Positions 48,395 to 59,015 are shown, counted from the first letter of the stretch. The stretch: 64,000 bases of DNA from an uncultured Campylobacterales bacterium (GCA_947494995.1 CANLWY010000003.1:240632-304631), one strand, 5' to 3'. Translations and numbers: made by a program. The notes: generated from the letters alone by a model not told the origin.

Positions 48395-51339
48395 AGTTCT
48401 CTAGGAAACTCTATTGTAAAAGTAGTTCCTTTTCCTACTTTACTTTTACATTCTATTTTACCATTTAGTTTCGTTGTAACTAAATTATAAATAATACTTA
48501 ATCCTAGTCCACTACCACCTTTCTCTCTATTTGTTGTAAAAAATGGATTAAATATTTTTTGGATAAATTTTTCTTTTATTCCTTTTCCATAATCTTTATA
48601 AATTAATGTAATTAAGCCATTTTCTTCTTTTGTAGTTATTTCTATTTTTCCTTCTTCTTTTGAATCATATGCATGAATAATTGTATTCATTATTAGGTTT
48701 GTAATAATTTGTGATATAACACCTGGGTAGCCATTAAGAAGAAGGTTTATATTACAATTTATATTAATATCAATATTTGTTTTTTTAGTAACGTTATTTA
48801 AACTTATTAAAATTTCGTCTAAATATTCACATAAGTGAAATTTACGTTTTCCATCACTAGATTGGTCAACCGCAACTTGTTTAAAACTTTTTACTAAGTG
48901 AGCTGTTTTTTCAAGATTTATATTTATACTTTTTGCTAATTCTTGAGAGTTTTTTATAAATTCTTCAAACTCTTCTTCACTTAATTCCTCTTTGTCATAA
49001 AGTTTTGCAACTTTTTCACTTGATGAAATAAAGTGTGTGATACCCGTTAAAGACATACCAACAGGAGTATTAATCTCATGTGCGACACCAGCAACAAGTT
49101 CACCTAAACTTGCCATTTTTTCAGATTCAATTAATGAGTCTTGTGTTCTTTTTAACTCATTCATAGATTTTTCTAATTCAAAATTTGCTTCTTTTAATTT
49201 TTTTGTTCTATCTTCAACTTTTATTTCTAAATTTTCATTTAGATTTTTTATTTCTTCTTCTGCTTCTTTTCTTGCTTCAATCTCTTTATCTCTTTGAACT
49301 ATCTTTTCTTCAAGCTGAACATAATGTTCATTTAAAAGTTTCTCTTTCTCTTTGAAGTAATCAATCTTTTTACTAAATTCAGCAGGTGATATTTTCATCT
49401 TTTTTATCAGTTTTAAATATATATTTGAAAGACTACTTGATTCTTCTTTTGTAAAAATATCACTTTTTTTAAGTACATTATATGCTACAGCAGTACCTAG
49501 AGTACCAGAAAGAATTGATTCTATATGACTATATAGTTTTGATAATTCAATAATATTAATTTTTTCTTTATCTTTAAGTTCAAATTTTTTATGAATTTCA
49601 TCAATTGTTGTTTCAACTTTTGAGTGAGGAATATATTGAGTCAATATTTTTCTAAAAATATCAAGTTTCTCTTTTGTTTTTATACTCTTTTCTAGTTTCC
49701 CAGAGTATTCAATGCTCTCTTTTAGCTCTAAAATATTTATAAAGTCATTTGCTGTTTTTTTCTCTGTTTTTGTAGATTTTGTTATAAGAGATATTAAAAT
49801 TAGTGCACTTATATTAAAAAACATACTCCAAAGAACTGCATGGGGAATAGAGTCAAATTGAGTTAATCCAAATAAAGCAGTTGGTTTTAATGCTTCAATT
49901 CCTAAAAAACCATTGTTTATTATATCACTTGATATCCATTCACTTTTTGCAAATTGTGGAATAATTAGAGTAAAAAACCAAACTGAAAATCCAGAAACTA
50001 AAGCTGATAAAGCACCTAGTTTATTTGCTTTTTCCCAAAAAAGACCAGCAATTATAACTGGAGCAAATTGTAATATTGCAGTGAAAGAAATCAATCCAAT
50101 ATTTACAATAAGATTGTTTTTTGATACATATAAATAGAAGAGATAACTTAAATAAATAAGAAGTGTTACTATTATCCACCTAACTAATAGTAACCTTTTT
50201 TTCAAAAAATTTAGATATGAAATAGATTCAATTAGAGGTAAGATAAAATAGTTACTTACCATTATTGCCATTGCCATAGAAGTAATCATAATCATACTTG
50301 TAGAAGCTGAAAAACCACCAATAAATGCAATTAGTGAAAGTACTGATTCATTTTGACTTATAGGTATGGTTAATACGTAGAAGTCATTTAATTCATGATT
50401 TATATCTAATAAAGAACCACCAAGTGCAATAGGTATTGTAAATATTGTAATTAAAAAAAGATATAAAGGAAAAAACCACATCAGTGTTTTTATATGGTTT
50501 ATATTTGAGTTTTCAACTACACTAATATGAAACTGGCGAGGAAGAAACATTACTGCAAACATAGATAAAATTATGACTGTAATCCAATTTGAATAATCAA
50601 CACTATTTTCAGATACTCCAATATCTTTAAATATACCTTGTTTTGAAGCTTCATTTAATATTGTTGAAATATCATCAAAAACAAAATATGAAACAAAGAA
50701 CCCAATAATAAGTAAGGCAAGAAGTTTAATTATAGATTCAAATGCAACAACAAATACCATACCAAAATGACGCTCAGAAGGGTCAAGTTTTCTTAATCCA
50801 AATATTATGGTAAATAAAGCCATAATCACAACAATAATAAGTCCTACATCATCAATATTTGTTTTAGCAGTTTCAAAACTTTTAGTATCTTCTATTAGTA
50901 AAATATTAATAGATTGAATAATAGCTTTTAATTGAATTGAAATATAAGGGATAATACCTACAAGTGCTCCAAAACTTACAAATGCACCAATAAGTATTGA
51001 CTTATCATATCTAGCAGAAATTAAGTCAGCTAAACTAGTAACTTTATATTGCTCTTTTATTTTAATAAGTCTTCTTAAAATAATCGGCCATAAAAAGACT
51101 ACAAGTGTAGGACCTAAATAAACAGCTAGAAATATCATCCCTCCGCTTGAAACTTTTCCAACACTTCCATAGTAAGTCCATGCAGTACAGTAGATAGCAA
51201 AGGCAAGTGCATAAATATATTTGTACATTGAGGATTTGAGTTTTTCTGCTTTTTTTTCAACATAATAAGTTAACATAAAAAGCATAATCATATAAATAAT
51301 AAAAATTAAAATTATATGTTCTAACTCAAACATTTTCAT
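48391..51339 (-). CDS. CbrA-like sodium/solute symporter-histidine kinase
   Basis: The 982-residue fusion has an N-terminal SSS-family transporter domain of about 13 membrane helices (residues ~1-520; YCTAWTYYGSVGKVSSGGM, GGFSASTSMIMITSMAM). A helical linker and long coiled coil follow, then a histidine kinase with LVAGVAHEINTPVGMS (His754). The HATPase_c domain ends with GSGLGLSIIYNLV. CbrA-type proteins sense or import a solute and signal by phosphotransfer. The substrate is unknown. The start could also be the ATG two codons later, which has better spacing to AAGGA. It is translated in overlap with a small membrane protein upstream. No cognate regulator is adjacent on the same strand, but a receiver-HD-GYP gene diverges from this unit. 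Confidence 0.9.
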   Translation of the reverse strand: MKMFELEHIILIFIIYMIMLFMLTYYVEKKAEKLKSSMYKYIYALAFAIYCTAWTYYGSVGKVSSGGMIFLAVYLGPTLVVFLWPIILRRLIKIKEQYKVTSLADLISARYDKSILIGAFVSFGALVGIIPYISIQLKAIIQSINILLIEDTKSFETAKTNIDDVGLIIVVIMALFTIIFGLRKLDPSERHFGMVFVVAFESIIKLLALLIIGFFVSYFVFDDISTILNEASKQGIFKDIGVSENSVDYSNWITVIILSMFAVMFLPRQFHISVVENSNINHIKTLMWFFPLYLFLITIFTIPIALGGSLLDINHELNDFYVLTIPISQNESVLSLIAFIGGFSASTSMIMITSMAMAIMVSNYFILPLIESISYLNFLKKRLLLVRWIIVTLLIYLSYLFYLYVSKNNLIVNIGLISFTAILQFAPVIIAGLFWEKANKLGALSALVSGFSVWFFTLIIPQFAKSEWISSDIINNGFLGIEALKPTALFGLTQFDSIPHAVLWSMFFNISALILISLITKSTKTEKKTANDFINILELKESIEYSGKLEKSIKTKEKLDIFRKILTQYIPHSKVETTIDEIHKKFELKDKEKINIIELSKLYSHIESILSGTLGTAVAYNVLKKSDIFTKEESSSLSNIYLKLIKKMKISPAEFSKKIDYFKEKEKLLNEHYVQLEEKIVQRDKEIEARKEAEEEIKNLNENLEIKVEDRTKKLKEANFELEKSMNELKRTQDSLIESEKMASLGELVAGVAHEINTPVGMSLTGITHFISSSEKVAKLYDKEELSEEEFEEFIKNSQELAKSININLEKTAHLVKSFKQVAVDQSSDGKRKFHLCEYLDEILISLNNVTKKTNIDININCNINLLLNGYPGVISQIITNLIMNTIIHAYDSKEEGKIEITTKEENGLITLIYKDYGKGIKEKFIQKIFNPFFTTNREKGGSGLGLSIIYNLVTTKLNGKIECKSKVGKGTTFTIEFPREL

Positions 51340-51532
51340 CTTCCTTGAAATCTATTCTGTCAGAAATAAGTTTTAATAAAACAATAATTAAAAACCATGC
51401 TAAATAAATCATAGTATAACTATTGAATAAATTGCTTGTATCAATTTGAAAAATTAGGAATATATTTATTACTGTAAATAGGAGTACAAAGATATAAAAT
51501 AGAAAAATCGAAGAGTTAAATAATTTTTTCAT
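51326..51532 (-). CDS. Small two-helix membrane protein upstream of the SSS-kinase
   Basis: Starting at the ATG at 51532 (AGGAA five bases before it), the product is 68 residues with two membrane helices (IFLFYIFVLLFTVINIFLIF and YTMIYLAWFLIIVLLKLIS) and a charged tail. The frame extends a few codons further but without a better ribosome binding site. Its end overlaps the transporter-kinase start by 14 bp. Small two-helix proteins often accompany SSS transporters as accessory subunits. That role is inferred here from size and position. Confidence 0.7.
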   Translation of the reverse strand: MKKLFNSSIFLFYIFVLLFTVINIFLIFQIDTSNLFNSYTMIYLAWFLIIVLLKLISDRIDFKEDENV

Positions 51533-51682
51533 CATTTTTCCTAATATGTACAATTTAGAAATTATAGCACTAATTAGATAAATTATAATCTTTGAATAAA
51601 ATTTAATAATAATGTATTATGAATAATTAATATATTCTTTGTTATTATTTGTAATAAAATAGTAAATCATAAAGGTTGTACT

Positions 51683-53200
51683 GTGGCAAAATTAAAATTT
51701 TCTAAAAAGAGATCTTCTAAAGATTTATTAATTAGTGATGAGAAGTGGAAAGTATTAATTTGTGATGATGAGCCAGAAGTTCATTCTATTACGAAAACAG
51801 TATTGCATGATTTTATTTTTAAAAATAAAAAACTTGAATTTATTAGTGCTTATAGTGCAAAAGAAGCTTTTGATATATTAAAAGTAGAGAGAGGCATTGC
51901 AGTAATACTTTTAGATGTAGTTATGGAAAGTGATCATGCAGGTTTAGATCTTGTAAAAAGAATAAGAGATGAACTGAAAAATACTAATCTTAGAATTGTT
52001 CTTAGAACAGGACAGCCAGGCTTTGCTCCTGAGAAAGATGTAATTCAAGAGTATGATATTAATGATTATAAAGAGAAAACTGAATTAAGTGATGTAAAAT
52101 TATATACAACAGTAATGAGTGCTTTACGCTCTTATAAAGATATAAAAGCAATACAAAGAAGCAAAAAGGGGCTTGAAAAGATACTTAAAGCAACTAAAGA
52201 TATTTACAAAAGAAACTCTTTAGAACTTTTTTCTGATGGGGTATTAACTCAAATTGTATCAATTTTAAGATTAAATGGACACTCTTTTTTAGTAACACAA
52301 GATGGTTTTTCCTTAGAAAAAGATGAAAATGAACTTACACTTTTAGCATCTACTGGAAAATATGAAAATAAAAAACTTAATGATATTTTGGATGAAAAGA
52401 TACAAAAGCTTTTTAATGAGGCTTTAGAGAAGAAAGAGTCTTTGTTTTTAGATGATATTTTTGTTGGATATATACCAACAGAGATTGGAAAAGCAAATTT
52501 AATTTATCTAACAGGATGTGAAAAATTAAATAAACTTGATAAAAATCTAATAAAAATCTTTTCAAGTAATGTTTCTACAGCATTTAATAATCTTTATTTA
52601 AATAAAGAGATAATAGATACTCAAAAAGAACTTATTGAAACTTTAGGTGAAACTGTTGAAAGACGTTCTAAAGAAGCATCTCATCATGTAAGAAGAGTCG
52701 CAAATATCTCTTATGAATTAGCATTGAAAGTTGGACTTGATGAGAAAGAGGCATCCTTAATTAGAAATGCTTCTCCTATGCATGATGTAGGAAAAATTGG
52801 TATCCCTGATTCTATATTATTAAAACCTGATTTATTAACGGCAGAAGAGATAGAGACTATGAAAACTCATACTGATATAGGAAAAAACATTTTAACAAAT
52901 TCAAAAAGAGAAGTTTTACAAGCTGCATCTATCATTGCTTATGAACATCATGAAAGATGGGATGGGAAAGGATACCCAAGAGGATTAAAAGGTAATGAAA
53001 TTCATATTTATGGTCGTATAACAGCTGTTGCAGATGTTTTTGATGCATTACTTCATAAAAGATGTTATAAGGAACCTTGGCCTATTGAAGATGTAATTTC
53101 TTATTTTCAAGATGAAAAAGGGAAACATTTTGATCCAGAGTTAGTTGATTTATTAATTGCAAATTTAGATACTTTCAAAAAAATTGAAAATATCAATTAA
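51683..53200 (+). CDS. Response regulator with DUF3369 and HD-GYP domains
   Basis: The 505-residue cytoplasmic protein starts with GTG, with AAAGG seven bases upstream. The receiver has DDEPE near residue 31 and Asp78 in LLDVVME. A DUF3369-type middle domain follows (residues ~170-325, GAF-like). The HD-GYP phosphodiesterase domain has SHHVRRVANIS, H367-D368 in HDVGKIGIP, HTDIGKNIL, EHHERWDGKGYPRGLKG and RITAVADVFDAL. All metal ligands are present, so it should break down c-di-GMP. The receiver is close to that of the receiver-kinase at 30.2 kb. It diverges from the transporter-kinase unit, a possible signalling partner. Confidence 0.93.
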   Translation: MAKLKFSKKRSSKDLLISDEKWKVLICDDEPEVHSITKTVLHDFIFKNKKLEFISAYSAKEAFDILKVERGIAVILLDVVMESDHAGLDLVKRIRDELKNTNLRIVLRTGQPGFAPEKDVIQEYDINDYKEKTELSDVKLYTTVMSALRSYKDIKAIQRSKKGLEKILKATKDIYKRNSLELFSDGVLTQIVSILRLNGHSFLVTQDGFSLEKDENELTLLASTGKYENKKLNDILDEKIQKLFNEALEKKESLFLDDIFVGYIPTEIGKANLIYLTGCEKLNKLDKNLIKIFSSNVSTAFNNLYLNKEIIDTQKELIETLGETVERRSKEASHHVRRVANISYELALKVGLDEKEASLIRNASPMHDVGKIGIPDSILLKPDLLTAEEIETMKTHTDIGKNILTNSKREVLQAASIIAYEHHERWDGKGYPRGLKGNEIHIYGRITAVADVFDALLHKRCYKEPWPIEDVISYFQDEKGKHFDPELVDLLIANLDTFKKIENIN

Positions 53201-54404
53201 TCTCTTTTGATTTTTTTAGTGCATATTTAGTAAAGAGTGGTCCAATAAGCTCATGTATTACAGTTGTAATTAATATTATATTAAAAACAATAATTGCAAT
53301 ATCATGTTGTGGGAACTCTTTTAATACAAGCATTGCAAGCCCTAAAGCAACACCTGCTTGTGGAAGTAGGGCATATCCAAGATAATGGGTTATATTTTTA
53401 TTTGCATTTGATATTCTTGCACCTATATATGTTCCCAATAGTTTACCAAAAGTTCTAGCAAATACATAGATTAAAGCTATATGCCAAAGATGAGAAACTT
53501 GTTCTAGGTTTATATGCATTCCTGAAATCATGAAGAAAAGCATAAATATAATATCTAAATAGATTTTTTCTAACTCATCAAAAATCTTATCAAAAAAGTC
53601 AGATTTATTTGAAAGAACTAAACCAAAAATCATAATGGAAAGAAGTGCTTCAAGATGAATAAAATGAGCAATTGTATAGACAAGTAAAATATTTCCTATA
53701 CAAATGCTTATTAAGCTTTTATTTTTGATTTTTTCTACAATCCAAATTGTAATATAAGCAAATATTATTCCTAAAAAAATAGATGCTGCAATCGTTGCAA
53801 AAGCTACTGATAATATAAAAAACATTTCTTTTGTGGAAGCTTCAAGAATTGATATGTTTATAGAGTATGCTAAAGAATAGTTTATAATTGATAAAATATC
53901 ATCAATTGCAACAATAGCAATTAAAGCACTTGTAACTATTCCACTACTTTTGTATTGATGAATTACAGCAAGAGTTGTAGTTGGCGCTGTTGTGGAAGCA
54001 ATTGCTCCTAAAAAAAGTGCAATTGTAATATAAAAAACAAAGTTAGTAAGTTCAGTTTCATTTGGTATTAAATATGGTAAGAAGATATATACTGTAATTG
54101 CAGTTATTATAAATGCTATTTGTGCTTGAAATACTGTTATATATCCTATTACATCTTTAGAACGATCTAGAGTTTTAAACTTTAAACTTCCACCAATAAT
54201 AAATGCAATAATTGCAATGGCAAAGTCAATAATCCAATCCATGTTTTTTACAAAATTTTTTGGAAGGACATTAGTTATTTCAGGGCTAAGTAACATTCCT
54301 ATAATAAGATAGAGTGTTACATTCGGGATATTAAATTTATCGGAAAAAAGCTTTGACATATATCCCAAGATTAGTAAGAAGCCAATCCAAAATAATAGTT
54401 CCAT
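53193..54404 (-). CDS. CPA2-family cation/proton antiporter
   Basis: The 403-residue inner-membrane protein has about 12 hydrophobic segments in the Na+/H+ exchanger fold. Typical features are LFSDKFNIPNVTLYLIIGMLLSPE at the N-terminus and the ion-binding region ASTTAPTTTLAVIHQYKSSG-x-SALIAIVAIDD. The latter carries the conserved Asp pair. FARTFGKLLGTYIGAR and GYALLPQAGVALGLAM follow. It lacks the C-terminal RCK/TrkA domain of full Kef channels. The ion (Na+ or K+) is not certain. Its end overlaps the convergent HD-GYP gene by 8 bp. Confidence 0.88.
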   Translation of the reverse strand: MELLFWIGFLLILGYMSKLFSDKFNIPNVTLYLIIGMLLSPEITNVLPKNFVKNMDWIIDFAIAIIAFIIGGSLKFKTLDRSKDVIGYITVFQAQIAFIITAITVYIFLPYLIPNETELTNFVFYITIALFLGAIASTTAPTTTLAVIHQYKSSGIVTSALIAIVAIDDILSIINYSLAYSINISILEASTKEMFFILSVAFATIAASIFLGIIFAYITIWIVEKIKNKSLISICIGNILLVYTIAHFIHLEALLSIMIFGLVLSNKSDFFDKIFDELEKIYLDIIFMLFFMISGMHINLEQVSHLWHIALIYVFARTFGKLLGTYIGARISNANKNITHYLGYALLPQAGVALGLAMLVLKEFPQHDIAIIVFNIILITTVIHELIGPLFTKYALKKSKEIN

Positions 54405-54441
54405 AACTAATTATATCCTAATAAAAAGCGGATAGTTTTTA

Positions 54442-55368
54442 TTATGTGTATTTTTTTATAATATCTTTTATTTCATCAAGAAGTTCAATAGAGGCTTCAA
54501 TTTCAGCTTTTCTAATAGCCACACTTTCCACATTACATCCAATAGGAATACCTTTTCTAATCCCAAATTTATATAGTTCTTCAAAAATATCTCTTGATAA
54601 CTTTACTGAATCATGAAGAATATCCCCTGATTCTTTTAAATCTTCTTCTAAATAGTTTGGAACATGTATCCCTAACCATTTCATAAAATCAAGTGTTTTA
54701 GCACTTCCACAAGGGGTTAGTGTAAAAATAATTGGAACCATTTCATAGTTATTTTCTTTTGCGTATTTTGCATAATCTGTCAAAAATGTTTTTGCAGCAT
54801 GTAAATCATAAACACATTGAGTAATAAAATATTCACAAGAGCTATTTTTCTTTGAAAATACTCTTAGATGTTCATCATGCTTTTTTGTATGTCTTTCAGG
54901 AATTGCAATTCCTCCTAGACATAGATTGTCATTTACTTCTCTTTTAATTTCATATGCATCTTTTAAAGTCAAAGGGTTCTTTTGTTCATGCGAAGCAGCC
55001 CCAACAAAGACAGAGTGAACTTGACTTGTTTTTGTAGTCTCAAGCCATTCTGAAAAAGTTTCTGTATTGTAATTTCCTACAGCTCTATATACTATTCTTG
55101 GTGTTTTTAATTCTTGGAGATAGTTTTTTGAGTATTCACAAGGGTTTAGTGTTTTAATAAAAGGGAAAGGTCTTTTTTCATCAGTTCTATCTGATTCATC
55201 TTGGATATCATAAAGAACTAAACCATCAACATTTAACTTTGAAATTCTTTCAATATGTCTTTGTGCTATCTCTTTTATTTCATTTTCTGTATGATTTGCT
55301 TTTGGAGGAGTAATACCATAAAGAATAATTCCATTTTCTTTGTTTCTTATTTTATCTGTTAACATCAT
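54442..55368 (-). CDS. Methylenetetrahydrofolate reductase-like protein
   Basis: The 308-residue protein has a MetF-type TIM-barrel pattern (ILYGITPPKAN, VDGLVLYDIQDESDR, CEYFITQCVYD, PIIFTLTPCGSAKTLDFMKWLGIHVP, GIPIGCNVESVAIRKAEI). The ITQ-type motif in the middle matches the FAD/folate reductase family. The family usually reduces 5,10-methylene-THF to 5-methyl-THF for methionine synthesis. This sequence is divergent from classical MetF, so it may be a related enzyme with a different substrate. It is probably transcribed alone. Confidence 0.75.
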   Translation of the reverse strand: MMLTDKIRNKENGIILYGITPPKANHTENEIKEIAQRHIERISKLNVDGLVLYDIQDESDRTDEKRPFPFIKTLNPCEYSKNYLQELKTPRIVYRAVGNYNTETFSEWLETTKTSQVHSVFVGAASHEQKNPLTLKDAYEIKREVNDNLCLGGIAIPERHTKKHDEHLRVFSKKNSSCEYFITQCVYDLHAAKTFLTDYAKYAKENNYEMVPIIFTLTPCGSAKTLDFMKWLGIHVPNYLEEDLKESGDILHDSVKLSRDIFEELYKFGIRKGIPIGCNVESVAIRKAEIEASIELLDEIKDIIKKYT

Positions 55369-55407
55369 GAGGCCTAATAATTATTATAAAATTTTTCCGT
55401 ATTTTAC

Positions 55408-56208
55408 TTAATACAACTTGTAATAAACATAAATTTTGACTTTTGTTTTTGTTTTTGGTCTTGGATAGTCTTTATATGCAATCTCGATTGTTTTTATAGA
55501 GTTTTTATCTAAACTTGAATATCCAGAAGAACCTATTAATTCTAATTGTGAAATATCTCCATTTGGATGTAAATAAAATTGAACTATATTCATACCTTGT
55601 TGTCGCGTTCTTACTGCAATTGATGGGTATCTTAAGTACTTTTCTGTAATTCTTCCTATATTTTTAAGATTTTTTTGTAAATATACTTTTTGAACTTTTG
55701 TAAAAGAGTTATACTCTTCTCCATATAGTTTTAAATAGCTTTTTGTAATATCATCAAGCATATTCCTATCTAAAGGTACAGGATCCGCTAATAAAAAGTT
55801 CTCTAAAGATTTTTTAGGAATAGTTTTTCTTTTTTCTTGAGGCTTGATAATTACTTGTTTTGTAATAGGTTTTGTTGGGGTAGGTTTTATAGTGACTTTT
55901 TTTATAGGTTTAGGAATAGTTTTTTTAGGCTTCTTAACAATTCTCTTCTTTTTCTGTGGAACTATTTTCTTTCTTTCAACTTTTTTATAAATTCTTTTAG
56001 TTTCTATTTTAGGAGATTTCTTAATTTTTGGTTTTTGAACTTTTTGGGCAATAGGTTTTTGCATTATTCTCACATAATGAACAGAAGATTTTTTTATCTC
56101 TTTTGAAGTTGATGCTCTTTCTTTTGTCTCTTCTTTCTGTTTGATATTTGAAATAAGTAATAAATGTAAAGAGAGTGATATTATAAATGCAAGTACAATT
56201 AATTTCAT
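55408..56208 (-). CDS. TonB-type energy transducer
   Basis: The 266-residue protein has an N-terminal membrane anchor (LIVLAFIISLSLHLLLI) with the Ser-x3-His pattern of TonB. A long Lys/Pro-rich periplasmic stretch (KPKKTIPKPIKKVTIKPTPTK) leads to a C-terminal TonB domain (YPSIAVRTRQQGMNIVQFYL, GSSGYSSLDKNSIKTIE, YPRP). It links the proton motive force to outer-membrane receptors. No exbB/exbD or receptor gene is adjacent, so its partner is unknown. Confidence 0.88.
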   Translation of the reverse strand: MKLIVLAFIISLSLHLLLISNIKQKEETKERASTSKEIKKSSVHYVRIMQKPIAQKVQKPKIKKSPKIETKRIYKKVERKKIVPQKKKRIVKKPKKTIPKPIKKVTIKPTPTKPITKQVIIKPQEKRKTIPKKSLENFLLADPVPLDRNMLDDITKSYLKLYGEEYNSFTKVQKVYLQKNLKNIGRITEKYLRYPSIAVRTRQQGMNIVQFYLHPNGDISQLELIGSSGYSSLDKNSIKTIEIAYKDYPRPKTKTKVKIYVYYKLY

Positions 56209-56248
56209 AATGCAATTGTAGTGACTTATGCCTTAAATCAGAACTAGG

Positions 56249-57526
56249 TTACTCTATTTCTTCAACTCTATTCTTACCATTTCTCTTTGCTTCATAGAGT
56301 GCTTTATCTGCTCTTTTGAAAATAGTATGTAAACAGTCATTTTCTTGAATTTGAGTGACTCCAAAACTACAAGTTATAGAACCTGCTTTAGAGTGTGTTA
56401 ATTTAGCAATTTTAATTCTAAGGTTTTCACAAACAATTTTAGCCCCTTTTGTATCTGTTAATGGCATTATTAAAATAAACTCTTCTCCTCCCCACCTTGC
56501 AATTGTATCAATGTCTCTTATATTAGTTTCAATTGTTTTCGCCATTGTTCTTAGGACTTCATCTCCTATTAGATGACCATAATTATCATTAAAGTTTTTA
56601 AAATAGTCAACATCTAATAGTGCAATAGAAAAAGCTTGTTTATATCTTTTATATTTGGATAGTTCGTTTTCAAATAATTCTTCAAATTTATTACGATTAT
56701 AAATACCAGTTAAATTATCAATATATGCCTTATGTGTTATTTTAATATTTTGTTCTTGCATAATGTTTATATTTGTCAAACTGATTAAGTATAAATCTTC
56801 ATCTTCAAGATCTTCTATTTTATCAATATGAATATGAAAAGTATTTGGAGTAATATTATCTTTTAAAAGAAGTACGACTTTTTTTATAGCTTTAGACTGC
56901 TCGTATCTTTTAAGAAATTCTTCTTTTGTATCTGCATAAAGATAGTCTTCTTTTGTAGAAAATATATCAAGAACTGAATCATAGATTAAAGAGTATTCTT
57001 CAAGATCTTTAATATTAAAAAAATCTAAAAAAGATTTCGAATGGAATGATATAGTATTAAAATCAGTAAGAAGAGTTATCCCTGATTGATTATTTAAAAT
57101 ACTTTGTAAAATAGTTCTTCTTCTTATATTCTGTTTTCTTCTAAGCAATTTATCTACAATGACTTCTAACTTGCCATAAATAATATTTATACTTAATTCT
57201 CTACTAATATAATTATCAACATGAAGATCAAATGCTTTCATTAAATAATCATTATTGATTTTATTACTTAGTATTATAATAGATTGATAAATATCAATTC
57301 TATTTATCTCATTTATGAATTTAAAAACTTCTTCATTAATATCTGTAATTATTAAATCAATGTGTTCTTTATTATACTCTTTTAAGGCAAGACTATGCTC
57401 TTTATAAAGGAATAAGTTTATTGAATAATTTTTAATTGATTTATAAAATAAGTCACATTCTAAGTCTTCAGTATGTATATACATAATATTTAGATTTTCT
57501 AAAATTGAGTGAGTCATTAAGTTCAT
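56249..57526 (-). CDS. Diguanylate cyclase with degenerate receiver and PAS-like domain
   Basis: The 425-residue cytoplasmic protein has an N-terminal ~120 residues that follow the receiver fold (IDLIITDINEE, SIIILSNKINNDYLM) but lack the acidic pocket at the start (IMYIHTEDLE) and the usual K-P. It is probably an unphosphorylated pseudo-receiver. A PAS-like region (ITLLTDFNTISFHSKSFLDFF) precedes the GGDEF domain, with DNLTGIYNRNKF and GGEEF at 346-350. It should make c-di-GMP. The start at 57526 has an alternative ATG three codons later. The gene stands alone, 205 bp from divergent hemL. Confidence 0.88.
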   Translation of the reverse strand: MNLMTHSILENLNIMYIHTEDLECDLFYKSIKNYSINLFLYKEHSLALKEYNKEHIDLIITDINEEVFKFINEINRIDIYQSIIILSNKINNDYLMKAFDLHVDNYISRELSINIIYGKLEVIVDKLLRRKQNIRRRTILQSILNNQSGITLLTDFNTISFHSKSFLDFFNIKDLEEYSLIYDSVLDIFSTKEDYLYADTKEEFLKRYEQSKAIKKVVLLLKDNITPNTFHIHIDKIEDLEDEDLYLISLTNINIMQEQNIKITHKAYIDNLTGIYNRNKFEELFENELSKYKRYKQAFSIALLDVDYFKNFNDNYGHLIGDEVLRTMAKTIETNIRDIDTIARWGGEEFILIMPLTDTKGAKIVCENLRIKIAKLTHSKAGSITCSFGVTQIQENDCLHTIFKRADKALYEAKRNGKNRVEEIE

Positions 57527-57731
57527 TATTTTTCCAAATAGAAATGTAATATTCGGGTTATTATATTGAAAGTAATCTTAAACTAAATAATTATTATAGC
57601 TTATTTATTAAAAAATTTATTTTACTTATTAATTGTTATTTATACTTTTGTATCTACATATAAAGTAAGTTATAGTAAAATATTGCCCTTAATTAAAAAA
57701 GATTAGTAAAAACAATATTATAGGACTTAGA

Positions 57732-59015
57732 ATGTTTGAAAAATCAATAAAAGCTTATGAAGAAGCTAAAGAAGTTATTCCAGGTGGTGTTGATTCACCA
57801 GTACGTGCATTTAAATCAGTTGGAGGAACACCACCATTTATAGATAGAGGTGAGGGCGCATATTTAATTGATATTGATGGAAATAAATATTTAGATTTTG
57901 TACAATCTTGGGGACCACTTATTTTTGGACATTGTGACAGTGATATTGAAGAAGCTGTAATTTCAACTGCAAAAAAAGGTTTATCTTTTGGTGCACCTAC
58001 TGTTCTTGAAACGCAATTAGCACAAGAGATTGTTGATATGTATGAAAATGTAGACAAAGTAAGATTTGTAAGTTCAGGTACTGAAGCAGTTATGTCAGCT
58101 ATTAGATTAGCACGTGGTGTAACAGGGAAAAATGATATTGTAAAGTTTGAAGGATGTTATCATGGACACTCTGATTCTCTTTTAGTTCAAGCTGGATCAG
58201 GAATGGCAACATTTGGAGCACCAAGTTCTCCAGGAGTTCCAGCTGATTTAACAAAACATACACTTCTTTGCGAGTATAACAATATAGAAAACCTTAAAAA
58301 ATGTTTTGAAGATTCAAATGATATTTCTTGTATTATAATTGAGCCTATTGCTGGAAATATGGGACTAGTTCCAGCAAGTCTAGAATTCTTAAAAGCTTGT
58401 AGAGAGCTTTGTGATGCGAATGGTGCATTACTTATATTTGATGAAGTAATGTCTGGATTTAGAGCTTCTTTAACAGGGGCTCATGGTATTGTAGATACAA
58501 AGGCTGATATTATTACATTTGGAAAAGTAATTGGTGCAGGAATGCCTGTAGGTGCTTTTGCTTCATCTAAAGAGATTATGGGACATTTATCTCCAGATGG
58601 TGCAGTATATCAAGCAGGAACATTAAGTGGAAACCCAGTTGCAATGGCAGCAGGTTTAGTATCACTTAAGAAGTTAAAAGCTAATCCAGAAGTTTATGAC
58701 AAGTTAAATGAAAAAGCTAAAAAATTAGTAAATGGATTAAAAGTTGTTGCAGTTAACAATGGAATAGGACTTCAAGTGGATACAAGAGGTTCTATGTTTG
58801 GGTTCTTTTTTGCAGATGAAATGCCAAGAAACTTCCAAGAAGTAACAGATTTTTGTAATTTTGAAAGATTTGCAAAATTTCACCATGAAATGATTAAAAA
58901 AGGTTTTTATTTTGCTTGTTCTCAATATGAAGCAGGATTTATAGCAACAGTTATTACAGATGAAATGATTGATGAGTGTATTAAAGCTGCTGATGAAGTA
59001 ATGAAGAGTTTATAA
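57732..59015 (+). CDS. hemL: Glutamate-1-semialdehyde 2,1-aminomutase
   Basis: PLP enzyme that makes 5-aminolevulinate for heme in the C5 pathway. The 427-residue protein starts with [20 protein letters not shown], the family hallmark. [37 protein letters not shown] and the PLP lysine in [15 protein letters not shown] follow. AGGAC precedes the ATG. It starts a tight four-gene run with ppnP and two membrane protein genes. Confidence 0.97.
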   Translation: MFEKSIKAYEEAKEVIPGGVDSPVRAFKSVGGTPPFIDRGEGAYLIDIDGNKYLDFVQSWGPLIFGHCDSDIEEAVISTAKKGLSFGAPTVLETQLAQEIVDMYENVDKVRFVSSGTEAVMSAIRLARGVTGKNDIVKFEGCYHGHSDSLLVQAGSGMATFGAPSSPGVPADLTKHTLLCEYNNIENLKKCFEDSNDISCIIIEPIAGNMGLVPASLEFLKACRELCDANGALLIFDEVMSGFRASLTGAHGIVDTKADIITFGKVIGAGMPVGAFASSKEIMGHLSPDGAVYQAGTLSGNPVAMAAGLVSLKKLKANPEVYDKLNEKAKKLVNGLKVVAVNNGIGLQVDTRGSMFGFFFADEMPRNFQEVTDFCNFERFAKFHHEMIKKGFYFACSQYEAGFIATVITDEMIDECIKAADEVMKSL

